Assembly (NCBI RefSeq): GCF_050436995.1
Contig: NC_134767.1
Coordinates: 8,618,001 to 8,682,000, forward strand
Reading direction: 5' to 3'
From: Anticarsia gemmatalis
Lineage: Eukaryota > Arthropoda > Insecta > Lepidoptera > Erebidae
Length of the DNA: 64,000 nucleotides
Positions 40,205 through 52,815 of the stretch are shown here, piece by piece (position 1 is the first letter of the stretch; every line of letters starts with the position of its first letter). The notes under the pieces were generated by a model that did not search any database, was not told the origin of the DNA, and was given only the letters and a program-made list of their open reading frames with translations. Both the position numbers and the translations under genes were made by a program.

Positions 40205-42307
40205 TACAAGTACTAATATTGCAAACTTTATGTGCTTAGACGTAAATTCAGTGATTTTGAATTTGTCTGTTAATGAATTATGTTAATCCGGACTATATCT
40301 GATTACTATCAAAGCTAAATTTAATCAATATCGGTTTTAGCAGTCACCCAGTTTCGTTCCGCGACTGAGCTTGCATGCCGGTAGTCGCTTCAAGACTAAA
40401 ATCTTTAAGAATAGGAGATGTACTTAACCTTGTGTATGAAGGGCTTGATAGATAATGTATAGAGAAATTAAGTCTGAAGTCTGATAAGTTGTACAAATCT
40501 ATGCAATTATTGTATGTCTAACTGTCGATACAATATTTGTATGGGATCGATGGGATCGAAATTCCCACGTATATGTAATCAACGGGATAAAATTGTTCTA
40601 TACCCAGATGAAGATTTAAAATACTATCACGATTTCAAATATGGATAGTGATTTGTAAATTTGGATTGGCCTACTGTTTTCACCTACACTGTGACCAAGA
40701 TTATTTCGTTGAAAGTTCCGTCATGCGATGTTAAATATTTTATTAAAGCCTCCCAAGTTACGTGTGACTTTGTGAAGGAATAATTTCAACTTGTTCAAGG
40801 TTCAAGTCCATATTTATACGCCTAGAGCCGTGAGCCCTATTCATAAGTAAACTAACCTTAAAGTTATTATTATTGTGTTTTGTTTGAATATACAAGTTTT
40901 TGAAAGTGATTTAGTTGAGGATGTTTGTTCTGTGTTGGATTTGTTTTATCTTGATTAAGTTTGTAGGGGTATAAGGCTTTTTACAAACTAAGAAAGTACT
41001 ACTTTTATGTTACCTAACTTTTTTGTAGAAAATACGACTGCTATTATACATATTTACAGCTAAGAGACACATGCAGAAATATAATAGTGATTTTGATGCC
41101 TGGTATGGGTAATGATTAAGTTTATTTTTCAGTAAGCGAGAAAACTTGACGAGGGGTCAGTTTTTTTCAGCACATGGCTTTTTTTTATACTATTCTTTGT
41201 GGTGATTCTGACGTATTAACATATACACAACCAATACTTTAAAATTCTACGTCGCCTTAAAATAAACCTAAATCAATATTAAAAAATCTGAAAGTTAAAA
41301 ATGTCTACCTCGATTTTTACCTTAAGATTCGTTGCCAAAAATCCAGTCAAAGCAGCACAATACAAAGTGAGATCGAGTGCCAGCACTCGGAGTGCAACTT
41401 AAGAAACAGTTTGCTACAAGTAGCGCTAGTGCTTGTGCCTTGGAATATTTTAAAATTTGAAAATATTGTACTTAGGTTATCAAAAAAGTAATTGGGCGTA
41501 ATTTAATTTACGTAGAAAAGTGCTCAAATGTGCTGAAAATATAACTTGTGGTAAAATCTCGCAATTAGCCTGTAAATCTTTCGTAATCGAAAATCGTTAG
41601 AAGTACATACAACTCTAAATATGGAGAATAGGAATAATAATGCCGTACCGCTATGTTTCTGAATCATTTATTAGAACGTTTTAAATAGTAGTTAAAATAA
41701 TACTCAATTTCGTTCCAAAAATATCTCATATCAAGAAAGACGTCCTTCAAATCATCTTTCTAACTTACAACGCAACTTGTTCAAACCACACACATAATAT
41801 AAACATTGTTTTTTTAAGGTAAGCCTAGCTAAAGAGCCGTTGATACTCGTAATAAAATCTCCCCGCAGATTGCTTTCATATCCCGCCGTGGTTTGGACAC
41901 TCTTATTACTATAAAGTAATATGAAAATTTCCCTCAAGAAAAGCCTTTTGTATGAGCCGAGTTGAAAACTTGCTATGGATTTGACGCACGGTCTTAGTTT
42001 TAGCGGAAAAGTTGGTTATGAAAAGGGTTGTAGAAGAATTTTATTTACGTGTTCTACTTTTCTGAGTAGGCTATGTCTTCCATCTTATAAGGGCTGGCCA
42101 ATGCACTGAATTTTAGTTTTTTTTTGGGTATTTATACCTTACTATATCGACTAGATAGTGTTAATGGCGATTTATATTTTAGTTGAGTAAAAGTACTTGT
42201 TACCACTTCAAACATACAATTATAGATAGAATCGTAAAAAGGCAAAGATAATAAGAAACACGGAGCTTTTCAGTAAATACTTTTGTCGTCACTTGCTGTT
42301 GGATATA
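40205..42307. other. Low-copy AT-rich non-coding sequence
   Basis: About 2.1 kb in which I recognise no gene, RNA or repeat family. It may be intron or intergenic. Confidence 0.5.
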
Positions 42308-42339
42308 GACGTTCTCAGTGAAACTTCACTGAGAACGTC
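42308..42339. repeat. Perfect hairpin, 15-bp arms, 2-nt loop
   Basis: GACGTTCTCAGTGAA (42308-42322) pairs fully with 42325-42339 around AC. Such a tight loop makes a functional RNA hairpin unlikely. Confidence 0.92.
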
Positions 42340-44670
42340 AACAAAAAAGCAGTCCTATGACACATAAATAGATGACAAATGGATAGACAGGCAGAGAAGA
42401 AGATCTAGTTATACGAGTTTTCTAAGTTAAGCTTTTCTATACAAAACCCTAAAACAGTCTAGACATTTTTTCCACCCCTGCAACTAACACCACACACCGC
42501 AAAGTTTACACCGAGTTAACGAAAGCGTACACACCCGTCTCACCACACACTCTCATTGTGAACATTTCTAATTTCAACCCCTAGGGGTTTATTTTTAAAT
42601 GGTTGTTTTTAAAACACTTGTTTTTCGTGGCTGTTTCAATTATGTTACACCTTGAGTTGGTTCAAGGTGAAAGTAATTATGAATGTAAATAATTTGGGGT
42701 AATTATTGTTGTTATCGCAGTTTAAGTTTTTTAGGGGTTACTTTACACTTGAGAAATAAATTTAATAAGCTTGTGAAACAGGGGAAAGGCAATGCATAGA
42801 ATTTTATATAGAGCATTAAATTAAGATTTTTTTTTACTATTTTTACTGATATGCCAAAATCAAAATATTTACTACGATGTGTCAATGATAAAATACTGGT
42901 CTGCAACCTTCACTATTTTTAATATTTTGTTCTACTTCCAGACAGAACGGTGTCTTTATATTAAAAATGAATTCTATACTAATTTATAATAGAATTATAA
43001 AGGCAACGCTTTGAGTTTTCTTAGAAATATGTTGAGGAATAAGAACCTCAGTGACATTCTCCAATTACACCCTTTCAGAAGGGTATTTTTCTGTAGGTCG
43101 TAAAATTATTCTCAGAATTAAATAAGTTTGTAGATTACTATTCATTTTAGATATTCACACTAACACATCCATCTCCAGCAATGGAAATCGCTTAGTTTAC
43201 GTCTTATGCCCGACAGTGGGACTGTATATTAAGTCCTTCAGAACTAAACCCAAAGTCTTAGTGTAACAAAACACTTTTGAAAGACAAGGCAAGTTGAATG
43301 AGAGCAAGTTGTTGACAAATGGACGATTAAACAATAACGATACTAGTTGTGAACAATATGCTTTTGTGATTTATAGTGTTTAGTTCGTTCAGTTTGAGTC
43401 GGTTGGGGTTGAAACCGAAGGGTTGTAACTGGGGTTTTTGTTGTTGAAGAATTTACAGGCAACCGTTTGAAGCTTTACTGCAAACATAGTTTCTTATAAA
43501 GAAAATATTTTTCCATGCTTATTATTATTTATTAGCAGGCATGCAGTTCTATACAACTACTTAATACCTGTATCCTGGTAATTCACAATGCTGTAATCAT
43601 TCATTAAATAAATATTTGTAAATGTTTGTTGTGTTAAGATGAAGGCTAAAACTGTGCGTGGGCGAATATCAAGACTCTTGGGTAAAATTTCCAGATCAAT
43701 CAAAGTACTTTTGGTCTTTTTATTAATATATTTTTAGTACAGACATTAAGAAATAGACTGAGGCAATACTAAATTCATCATGACTATTTGCTATATCAAT
43801 GAAAAATTCCACACAAACTATATAATATCCAAAAAATATCTTCAAGAAATATTTTCCAAATCCTTCCTCTTCAGTCGACACGTGTAAAATCATTACAAAA
43901 CACTTCACTACCTTTACTACAAAGTCGCGTAACATGATGAAACCTGACAGTTCTTGACAATTGAATAAAAGACCCTCATACACTGGGTGTAAGTAATAGT
44001 TTGTGACGCGTGCTCTAAGTAACGCCACGTAATTTTGTTTACAAAGTTACTGGTACTTACGTGATTTCACGCGTTTAGCCTTTTTGTTAAGGCTTTTGAG
44101 TGTTTTGTTAAGTTTGGTAGCAAATTTTGCTTTTTATTAAGCCTTTAAACTATTTTATTTAGTGTTATTCTGTTTTAAAGGCTTCTCATTCGTATAGTTT
44201 TAGGTTCTAAGATGAGTAAAAGTTTTTTGCCAAGTGATTTTATACTCTGACATTAAAGAATGCCTATATTATAAAACTACTCGCTACGCAAGAAATGTGT
44301 CAACACATACTTAGTTTGCTTTCTGTCCAAGCGAATGACAAGTTTCTTATACAAACCCACGACAAAGCAAAGATATGTATCTAATACAATAGCCAAATTG
44401 TCCAAAATTAGTTTGAAAGTGAATATTTTCGCACTTTTTACGACAATAACAAATGACTGTGTCAATTCGCTTACGGTTTGCTGTGTAGGTGGTGGTAAAA
44501 GTCAATGCTTATATTGAACAATTTGATTGTAGTAATAGAATCTTTCTTTTACAAAACTATTGAGAAAAGACTTTTAGAAAAAATCATGGGTCAAATGGCC
44601 GATTTCAGCCGTGTCACTTAAATAGAAGAGCTCTTCAAAGAAAATTAGGGCCCTTAACTTACTTAGGCCC
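42340..44670. other. Low-copy AT-rich non-coding sequence
   Basis: Includes a SINE-like phrase near 43690 (TTCCAGATCAATCAAAGTAC) and a scrap CGACAGTGGGACTGTATATT near 43211. A 101-codon minus-strand frame (43723-44028) has no recognised motif. Confidence 0.45.
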
Positions 44671-44671
44671 T

Positions 44672-44845
44672 AACTCAGTGACCAGATTAGGTAACGTCGC
44701 TTTTATGATATAATTTTTTTGCTAACACGAATATATACGAATATACGATATTTGAAGTTAAACTCAGTGGTTAGATTAGGTAACGTCGCTTTGATGATAT
44801 TTTTTTTTTTTAGCAAGCATATAAACACACAATATTTATTCATGA
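44672..44845. repeat. Tandem duplication, 89-bp unit
   Basis: AACTCAGTGACCAGATTAGG at 44672 recurs as AACTCAGTGGTTAGATTAGG at 44761, followed in both by TAACGTCGCTTT and ATGATAT; the ends have diverged. Confidence 0.75.
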
Positions 44846-45406
44846 GTGCAGCAAATTTAATTATCAGAATTATAAAGGTATAGATTAGTAGATCCAATTA
44901 ATTAATCTACCACCTATTTAGCTATATGTTGAAAAATTGTTATAGCCACTATAGGTCATAAGATACACCAAAATCGGTTCACGTTTAGTCTCTAGAGCAT
45001 CACAAAAGAACCTACGCAGACTGTTATATACACAGCCTTCCTTCGTGTTGCGCAGTCTGCTAAGAAACATCTCAAGTTCATCACAACCCATTTTAAACCC
45101 TTTGAAAACTCAAAACCCAAAATTGTGAAAACTCATAAATGAAACGAACACAAGGCGAAGAAAACCGAACGATTAAAACACAACACTGCAGTTGTTTTAA
45201 CATAAACCCATTGAGGTTACTTAATAACCAAGGTTCTTCCTTTGATGGGGTTGATTATGGGTTAACGGTTATGGTTGATATTAGGGAGGTTCTAGCTTTA
45301 ATTAATCCTGAGTATTAATCATAATAATAAAGCAGTAATGGGTGACGAAATGATAATGATTTCGTCGTTCATATTTTTATAACTTTAAATAAGTCAATAC
45401 TTTTCT
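44846..45406. other. Low-copy non-coding sequence
   Basis: Nothing recognised beyond a weak inverted pair near 45017-45060 (CGCAGACTG / GCGCAGTCTGC). Confidence 0.4.
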
Positions 45407-45682
45407 CTTGGCACAGTAGTTAAAGTGGTCGTTACGCCATTACTTCTGAAGCACAGAGTCGAGTATTTGACTTCCGTTTGGAACAGTTTTTTGTGTTTAC
45501 TATTGCAGCAGTTGTTTCAGGTCTGGATCGTTGCTTGTATGTTTGTAAGATTTCCTGCGATTTGCTTCTGCGGCAAGGGGTCGTGTATTCTATTCCCGCT
45601 TAGGACATACTATGTTATATCCACATGCAGTAGTTAAGATTTTAGTTTGTTCTTTGCATGTTTGTAAAAGTCCTTATGACCA
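45407..45682 (+). repeat. Decayed SINE T1
   Basis: It has CTTGGCACAGTAGTTAAAG, CAGTTGTTTCAGGTCTGG, GCTTGTATGTTTGTAAG and a second run GCATGTTTGTAAAAGTCC near the end. The doubled 3' motif suggests a nested or duplicated copy. Confidence 0.6.
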
Positions 45683-46191
45683 TCCGCTAGATGATAATTT
45701 AAAAATAAATTATCTTTAAAAGCAAAAGGAGTGACTTTTACAATAAAGGTTTTACATTCCCACATATTATTATGATAATTTTAAAACAACCAATAACAGA
45801 AATACACGAAATGATTGATGATAATTTCCATTTAAAATACATATTCAGTTCGCATTTCAATAGCCATATTTGGCAATACAAAAATAGCTGTATGACAGAT
45901 TGGACCGGTGTCTGTACCCTTTTCAAGCAACTTTTATGTGTGACAGTTGGTGACATAATGTTGCCTTGTCATCCCCAATCAACAATAAGTTTTAATGAAA
46001 ACCACGAGGCTAGACGCAGGTGATGGGGGCTAAAAATAAAAGGCTATTTAGGTCTTGATGCTAATGTAGGGTTAAATGTATTATGAGTATATTATAAGAC
46101 TATTATTAGATAAGTGTTACTAATGAGAGGTTGTTCCATCTAAATGTAGGGGCTAATTAAGGGGAATAGGGTGTATAAAAGGATTTTAAGG
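45683..46191. other. Low-copy non-coding sequence
   Basis: Overlapping open frames on both strands (45738-46023) have no recognised motif. Confidence 0.4.
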
Positions 46192-46333
46192 TCAAAATCA
46201 AAATCAAAACCAAATCATTTATTCATTTAGGTCAAATATTGACACTTATGATAGTCGTTACAATTACTGATCTACCACTAGCTCGGAAAGGGGGTAGAGC
46301 CTTATGAGAAGAGCTAGCAAGAAACTAGAAGAA
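46192..46333 (-). mobile_element. LINE 3' end fragment
   Basis: On the minus strand it has TTTCTTGCTAGCTCTTCTCA, TAAGGCTCTACCCCCTTTCC, AATAAATGATTTGG, then (TTTGAT)n-like tail. The same sequence is at 47158-47283. An AATAAA before a simple tail suggests the 3' untranslated end of a non-LTR retrotransposon; family not assigned. Confidence 0.6.
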
Positions 46334-46571
46334 CCAGAAGAAGCAAGAAACAAGTGACAATAATACCTTCTAGAGCTTCTTCAACTTTATTTATATTGTA
46401 GAGTATTAACTTTTTCGAAAACTGAACAGAGTTATCTAAGGCTGCGATCATATCAGTGCAATCTTTGCCGTAACGTTAAGCATTTCAAATCGACTCTAAA
46501 TTGAGTGTTTGTTGTTCCTGTATTCTGTTAATAATGTTACTTTTAAGAATAGTACTTAAAAGAATTAAGTT

Positions 46572-46640
46572 TAAGATAAAACTGATACCGTATTCAAGCA
46601 TATTAAGTATATGCTTGAATACGGTATCAATTTTATCTTA
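46572..46640. repeat. Near-perfect hairpin, 32-bp arms, 5-nt loop
   Basis: Arms 46572-46603 and 46609-46640 match at 31 of 32 positions around TAAGT. The core is GATACCGTATTCAAGCATAT. Confidence 0.93.
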
Positions 46641-47157
46641 TATATATAATAACCTCTTCCCGCATACGCCACGCAAGCGTCACGCACACGCACTCAACCC
46701 GCACCGACTTATAACTTGTAAAACACTGTCAACAGCGCGTAAAATCCCCACTCACATAAAAAAGCCCTAAGACAAAAATATAAAACAAAACGTAACAACA
46801 ATTTTTCACCTTTACCCGTAAAAGTTGACCGACGAAAGGGCCCGATATATTATTCAGATGAAGGGTTAGTATTGTGATAAAATATGGATGCAATGGACCG
46901 ACAACCTCCGTACTTACTTAGATGGTGAAACACTGAGTTAAGGGTTCGCTTTTTGATGAGATTTTATGTGTACGATAACGTGAAATGTATTTTGAGAAAA
47001 GAGTTGGGAGTGAGTTGATAATTAATGCTTTGTTTTTATTACCAAACTAGCTGCTTCATGCTTTATGCGGTTTCGCAAACTTTAAAAGTTTCATACCCTT
47101 AGGGTAGGGTATAAAAAACGTCTGTTTGTCAAAATTTTAATAATATGAATTCGATGT
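46641..47157. other. Low-copy non-coding sequence
   Basis: Nothing recognised. Confidence 0.4.
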
Positions 47158-47283
47158 CATAAATCTAAATCAAATCATTTATGCATTGTCAAATATTGGC
47201 ACTTATGATAGTCGTTGCAATTACTGAATCTACCACTAGCTCGGAAAGGGGGTAGAGCCTTATGAGAAGAGCTAGCAAGAAAC
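47158..47283 (-). mobile_element. LINE 3' end fragment
   Basis: Second copy of the sequence at 46192-46333, about 960 bp away in the same orientation, with small differences (GGCACTTATGATAGTCGTTG). Confidence 0.6.
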
Positions 47284-48659
47284 TCACGATATATTTCGGT
47301 TTAGTGGTTTAAAAATTGCAGTATCACAGACCGTCTTTCAGATTACGTTGGTTTCTTCATAGGTAGGTTTTTATTGTTAAACTGAAGATCAATTGAGTGT
47401 TACACATCGTTGTTAATAACTCTACAATAAAAAATACTAAAACTACCGGAAGATTAAATACAAAAGCAATAAGTACAATACAAAAATTCTTCTCAGTAAG
47501 TGTCTCTGTGTGTTAGTAATGTTTATTACTCATTATTATGTGTCGTAAGTGACATTGTCGCACTTTATTTAGTAGTTACTTGCTAATGAAATGTTTAGAA
47601 ACATCAAAGCGATCGATCATGTACTCGTTATTAGCGTATGAGTTTGAAGTAATACTTCAATTACCGAAAAGACAAAAAATGTGAATGCATTACTGTTAGG
47701 GTAAAATATTAAAAGTCTTCTTCCGCAATAAGAAATGAGCGGCATTGAGACCATGTTGACCTAGTGCAGGTTCGGGATATTGTATTGCTTCAAAAATTTT
47801 TAAAGTAAGTGAAGGCATGCAAGTATTTCTTTACGGTATCTAGTTTTTTTATGTAATAACCAGAGGTTGAAGACTAATATGACCTCCATATGTGCTCCGT
47901 GAGAAGCCTAGGTGACCTGTAGTCCTAATTACTTGTTCCTTGTTCTTCTTTCACGTCAAAACGGCATAACTGGTTTTGATAGAATTAAGCAGAGCATAGA
48001 CTTAAGTAGTTGGAAAACAGCTACTTTTATTTTTTTTTTCTTTTTTCTGAACAGTTATTTCATATTAATTGTTAGAAACTTATGCTATGTTAGTATAAAA
48101 ATATGTATGTGTAGTGTTGACATAGACATTTGTAGGTTTATAGACCAACCAATGACGGTACAAGTCATAAGCTATAATCATTTGATATGGTATAATTTTC
48201 ACCAAAAAATGCAGGTAAAGTCGCGGTTTTAGTTGTATATAAAAAGGTTAAAGTACATAACAGTTTTGGTTGGCTGGCGTCGTGATGTATGTGTTCGGGT
48301 TGACAGCTCGCACGCATCTGTTGCCATCTATCAGCGAATACTATGCCGGCGATAACATCGATTTAGATTGCCTCTGTGTGTTTTTAAATAAAATCTAATC
48401 AGTATTTTTATTTATTAAGATCGAATATGGACTTAAACTTTGATTGAGAGTAGAAGGGTTCAGACAATTATCAAATAGATCTTTCAGTGGCAGTTTAAAT
48501 TTAATTATTATACACTTCTGTTTGGCAAACAATAGTTGATTAATGTACTAGCATGCTAAAAGAAGGAGACAGTGAAAAAAGAAGGTAAGAAACTGTTGTC
48601 ATTTCTATTTTAGTCCATTAAAAAGTTACATTTAGAATTGCGTTTATCAGAGTGCATGA
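47284..48659. other. Low-copy sequence with a short GC-rich patch
   Basis: 48275-48370 (GGCGTCGTGATGTATGTGTT; GTTGCCATCTATCAGCGAAT) is less AT-rich than its surroundings and is followed by AATAAAATC. I cannot assign it. A 106-codon frame at 47912 is probably chance. Confidence 0.4.
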
Positions 48660-48800
48660 TTTTATTTCTTTTTTAAGTGTAGAGGCCGTAGAGGGTCAAT
48701 AATTATAATTAAGGTCCATGTTTGTGAAGTGGTTACCTTTGCCCCCCGGAAACTTGAACTTAAGCTTCTATAGACCCCCCTACTAAACAAAACAACTAGG
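48660..48800. repeat. Repeat related to the copy-A-only segment 17118-17275
   Basis: Shares TTAAGCTTCTATAGACCCCC with 17174-17195 in slightly altered form. Family unknown. Confidence 0.4.
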
Positions 48801-49641
48801 ACTATTAAGAGAAATATAATAATATAATTAACAATTATAAAGTTTTATTTATTAATTAATTGAAATATAATAAACAAATCAAATACTTCTTTGTCTTACC
48901 CGGGAAATGAAAAATAGGATAACCACACTCTACTACTTAACAGTGACAGTTTATATCAAAAAACATTGCACAAAAGTTTATTAACTTAAACCACAAAAAC
49001 AAGCTTAATTTTCGAAGTAAAGTGTTAAGATTGCAGCATTAACTAACATCTAAGCGACATAATTAAGTGTTAGCAGTTGTTCAAAACGTCGCAACTTCGT
49101 GTTGATATAAAAAATTAACAAGAGCAATTAATTAAACAACTTGTGTCATATTTCAGAAGGGATTTTGTAAAGTTTAGAAAATTCAACTCGAACAGGTGTT
49201 TTTTATGCTTTTTTAAGTTTATGTGACTTAGAAAGATGTCGTTTAGAGTTAGTGTGTAGTATTTCATAGGGATTGTCTGGACCTAAATGTCAAGTAAAAA
49301 CAAATTAGCAGTTAGATACGATCATCTAACGTGAGTATTAAAAAAATGTAACCTTTAAGACATTATACTTAAATAGAATTTATTATTGTTATAAACATGG
49401 GAAGTATAATTTTATCAGGTCATACTCGTAAGTATTGTTAAGGAAACGTAAGCGATTATTTGTAAGCGTCTTTGTCTAGGATAACGAAATATTAAAGGAT
49501 TATTCAACAATTTTTAAAACCTTTTAGTACCATTCTACCTAATAATTTAAAAAAAAACTGTATATTACAGCTAAATTAATGAACGGATTTGATAAAATTT
49601 GCTACAGCGATAAGTCACTTTTTTGATCTTTTCTTTTTTTG
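48801..49641. other. Low-copy AT-rich non-coding sequence
   Basis: Nothing recognised. Confidence 0.4.
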
Positions 49642-49856
49642 ATCTTAAAAAGACAACTCCCGCACTAAGAATTGCTCTTGTGTCGCGGGGACTTTTACAA
49701 ACATACAAGCAACGGACACAAAGCACAACCAGACCCGAAACAATTATTTGTGGATCGCACAAATAATTGTCCCGTGTGGGAATCGAACCCACGACCTCCC
49801 GGCGCAATGGTTGCAGCGTGGTGACCTAAACGGACCACTGCGCCACGGAGGCAGGC
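49642..49856 (-). repeat. tRNA-derived SINE, family T1, best-preserved copy
   Basis: Minus strand: GCCTGCCTCCGTGGCGCAGT, B-box GGTTCGATTCCCACACGGG, CAATTATTTGTGCGATCC, CGGGTCTGGTTGTGCTTTG, GTTTGTAAAAGTCCCCGCGA and GGGAGTTGTCTTTTTAAG. The head has a small insertion (GGTCCGTTTAGG) between the boxes. CpG content is still high, which suggests it is among the younger T1 copies. Confidence 0.9.
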
Positions 49857-50778
49857 TAACTCTATAAAGACAGTAAGTTAACAAAAAATAAGTCACAAGC
49901 AAGCAAAACCGCAGGAAAAAGTTATCAATAAGCAAATTCAAATCAATCACACAATTACGCTGATTTTAAAGCTTTCTCAATCCACCCCTTATCTTTTCAC
50001 CCCCTGTTATTTGGCAGCCGGCTTCAGTTTAAAACCTCGCCTAATTGCAACCCTGAACTGATTGACGGTTCACAGTCGCACTGCAGTATTTGACAGAAAT
50101 ATGGGGGTAGTTTTAACTTGGCTAACAGTTTGCTGGCTTATTGTGAGCTGTTTAGTACAGGAACAATGTTGCTGTGAATTATTAGTAGATATAGAACAAA
50201 AAAACCCATGAAATTGGGTATTTATTCATTTAGTATTGAAGTAATTATAATTCCTGATTTAATTTAAGTTTGCGCTTAACACGACTTCCTATTTGCCCAT
50301 AAATTGAATTTAATTTAAGTGCTTAAAATACTGAAAACATCTCACCTTATTAGCTGGCGTTTCATAAATATTTAGTTTTTTATATAATTTAAACCGAAGA
50401 TGTGTAATAAAATCATAATATCAGCGTTTTTTACTACACTAACAGTATGCAGCAAACTCTCTGCTTGGTAAGAACATGACCTAACCGTGGGGTTGTTAGA
50501 GCTGCCTGTCCTCAGCACCAATGATGATTGGCATACGAAATTGTGGGTATTTTGCAAAGAGAGATATCCGAGGCCATTTCTAAGCCAAGCCGAGCGATGG
50601 CTTAACGTACAAAGTGGTTCTGTATAGAGCTTTTTTATTGATTGTTTTGTAAATTGTCTTTTGTATACTGCCTTAAAAGAAGATTATAGTGTTTTTTGCA
50701 AAGTGGCATTTATAAACACTAGACTACACACTACAATTTATCTTTGAAATTTGAATGCATATTTTATAAGATCAGTAA
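49857..50778. other. Low-copy AT-rich non-coding sequence
   Basis: Nothing recognised. Confidence 0.4.
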
Positions 50779-50870
50779 TAGCCGAGTGATATAAGTGTGG
50801 CACCTCCCACGCATGTTCGAATCCGAGGCAACACACCATTGACGTTTCGAAGTTATGTGTTATAGAAATG
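50779..50870 (+). repeat. SINE T3 head
   Basis: It has the A-box-like TAGCCGAGTGATATAAG, CACCTCCCACGCATGTTCGA and GAGGCAACACACCATTGACG. It shows the head missing in the other T3 copies; the 3' half is lost here. Confidence 0.7.
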
Positions 50871-51885
50871 AGTAATAGGATAATAAATAATATGCTTCAT
50901 TTTAAGTGGTCGCCATACCCCTATGGTCTCGTCGGTGGTTTTTATAAGTAATTCAATTACTTTTAAAATCTAAAAATATCGCGTAACCTGTAAATAAATA
51001 GATTTTTTTCATGACATTAATATGCCTGTTATATTAATATGTAAAATCTCTGACACTAAGCATTTAACTCTCCTCTAAAAAATACAAATATTTAACTTAA
51101 CCTTTGATAAAATAGTCTTCCTACCCGAAAATATTAATAAATTCCTTCTATTTTCTTCAGAAACATCACTTTAACACTTCAAGATTGTATTGTTAAGAAA
51201 TACTAGGTATTCCTGTAGCCTCGAGGTCTTGTTATCAGATAGTAAACAAACTCCTTAGCTGTAAGACTTAACACGGGCTTGTTTACATAACTCCGAGACT
51301 TGTAGCTATTTGGGATGTCTATTTTATTATATTTATGAAATTATAGAGGACTAGCTCTCGTCCGTGACTTCATCTGAGTGTTAATCTAGGTTTTAAGATA
51401 TATGCGCACTAAAATTCTTCTTGTTAAAAAGTTATGAACATACATACATGTATCATTATATCCATACTTTTGCATTCATAATATTAGTAAGAGAGATAGT
51501 TCAAGTTAATTGAAAAAAAAAAGCCTTGCCTTAATTCAAGAGATTGTAAGCAAAGCTCTTCCATAACTTTACTTCACGACTTTGCATGACAGAAAAATAA
51601 ATAAAAACCCGATATAAAAATAATCTTCCAAACAAATAATATTTATAAAACCTACGCCTACTCGGTCACTTAAACACAAACAAAAACAAGTGATACTACA
51701 TTTCAGCAGCTACTTCAAGACCTAAGCACTACAATTTATTGTAATACAACTAATAATTCTTTGTTGTACAAGAAAGGTTGTACTACAATATATTGTACAA
51801 GGAACAAGAATATTTTCTTTTTTACTTTTATCTTAACATCTTAATACATTTATTATCATCCTGAGTCAGTTTGTATAAGGCGGTC
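50871..51885. other. Low-copy sequence with a repeat end
   Basis: 51353-51500 has CTAGCTCTCGTCCGTGACTT, CATCTGAGTG and a distal CATACTTTTGCATTCATAAT, a decayed widespread non-autonomous repeat in minus orientation. The rest is unremarkable. Confidence 0.45.
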
Positions 51886-52260
51886 ATAGCCACTCATTGA
51901 TTGGTGAACGATCAGAGAGTTAAGCAATGTAAGCACGGGTGTTTCATAGATGGATGGCCGTGATGGTGTTTTGAACTGAGCAATTTAGATCTTCGGAGGG
52001 CACGTAAAAAGAGGCTCCCACTCGTTGTCATTAGTCAACCTAGTGTCAAAGTTGTTCAAGCCGCTGAAAACGTCTCAAACATTATTAATTTATTAACTAC
52101 ACCCGGTACTGACTTTTTACGTGCCATCTGAAGCTGAAATTCCAATAAAATACAGTTTTCTCATAAGGCATCAGCTAATTGACCTTCCAAAAAAAAAAAT
52201 CATTTGGTAGGTGAGATCACCCATCTAAATGTAATACTTTCTAAGGTTGCTTGCCCTTTG
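51886..52260. repeat. Two 5S-I SINE pieces in inverted arrangement
   Basis: 51886-52030 runs in plus orientation (GTGAACGATCAGAGAGTTAA; CTTCGGAGGGCACGTAAAAA). From 52031 the sequence is minus orientation (GTCAACCTAGTGTCAAAGTT; GACTTTTTACGTGCCATC; GATCACCCATCTAAATG), with an interposed AT-rich stretch. Both pieces are decayed. Confidence 0.65.
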
Positions 52261-52480
52261 TCGTACATTTTCACAGCCGCTACTTTGTCACGGACTCTCA
52301 AGAGATACGACAAAATATACAGCCGCAATATTTCGTCCTTTTTCAACAAGAAGGGAGAAAAATATGATATTTTTGTACTTAGTGTTTTGCCTTTATGAGT
52401 TATCTTAGTACTTGTTGTAAGGTGCTTATTCTAAAAGATATAGATATTGTATGTAAAATGAATTATTGTTAGTAAAGTTA

Positions 52481-52815
52481 AGATTACTGTCTTGTTACCT
52501 TCTTATTATCTGTTTATATCGTAATAGAACTCATACCCTACTCAAGCTCACTGATTTTCATCAGTATAATAATTCTATTGGAAATACTAAAACAGTAAGC
52601 TTCTGCTAGCAATGATGTCTTCGTTAAAAAAAAAACCGGTGTATAATAGTAAAGATTATTGTCTAGTTTTCTTCTTATTATCTGTTTATCTCATTAATAG
52701 AACTCATAAGTCATACTCAAGCCCACTGACTTTTGTGAGTAAAATTAATTCAATAGTAAAATAGTAAGCTTCAGCCAGCAATTTTGTCTTCGTTAAAAAA
52801 AATACGGTTTAAAAA
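52481..52815. repeat. Tandem duplication, 172-bp period
   Basis: AGATTACTGTCTTGTT..CTTCTTATTATCTGTTTAT at 52481 recurs at 52653, and GTAAGCTTCTGCTAGCAAT near 52595 recurs as GTAAGCTTCAGCCAGCAAT near 52764. Both units end in TCTTCGTTAAAAAA. Confidence 0.85.

Noticed and set aside
46572..46640. Candidate pre-miRNA
   Set aside because: A nearly fully paired stem with a 5-nt loop is unlike animal pre-miRNA, and no known mature miRNA sequence was recognised.
49642..49856. Candidate tRNA gene because of intact A and B boxes
   Set aside because: The box region does not give a full tRNA cloverleaf and is joined to a body repeated elsewhere; it is a SINE.
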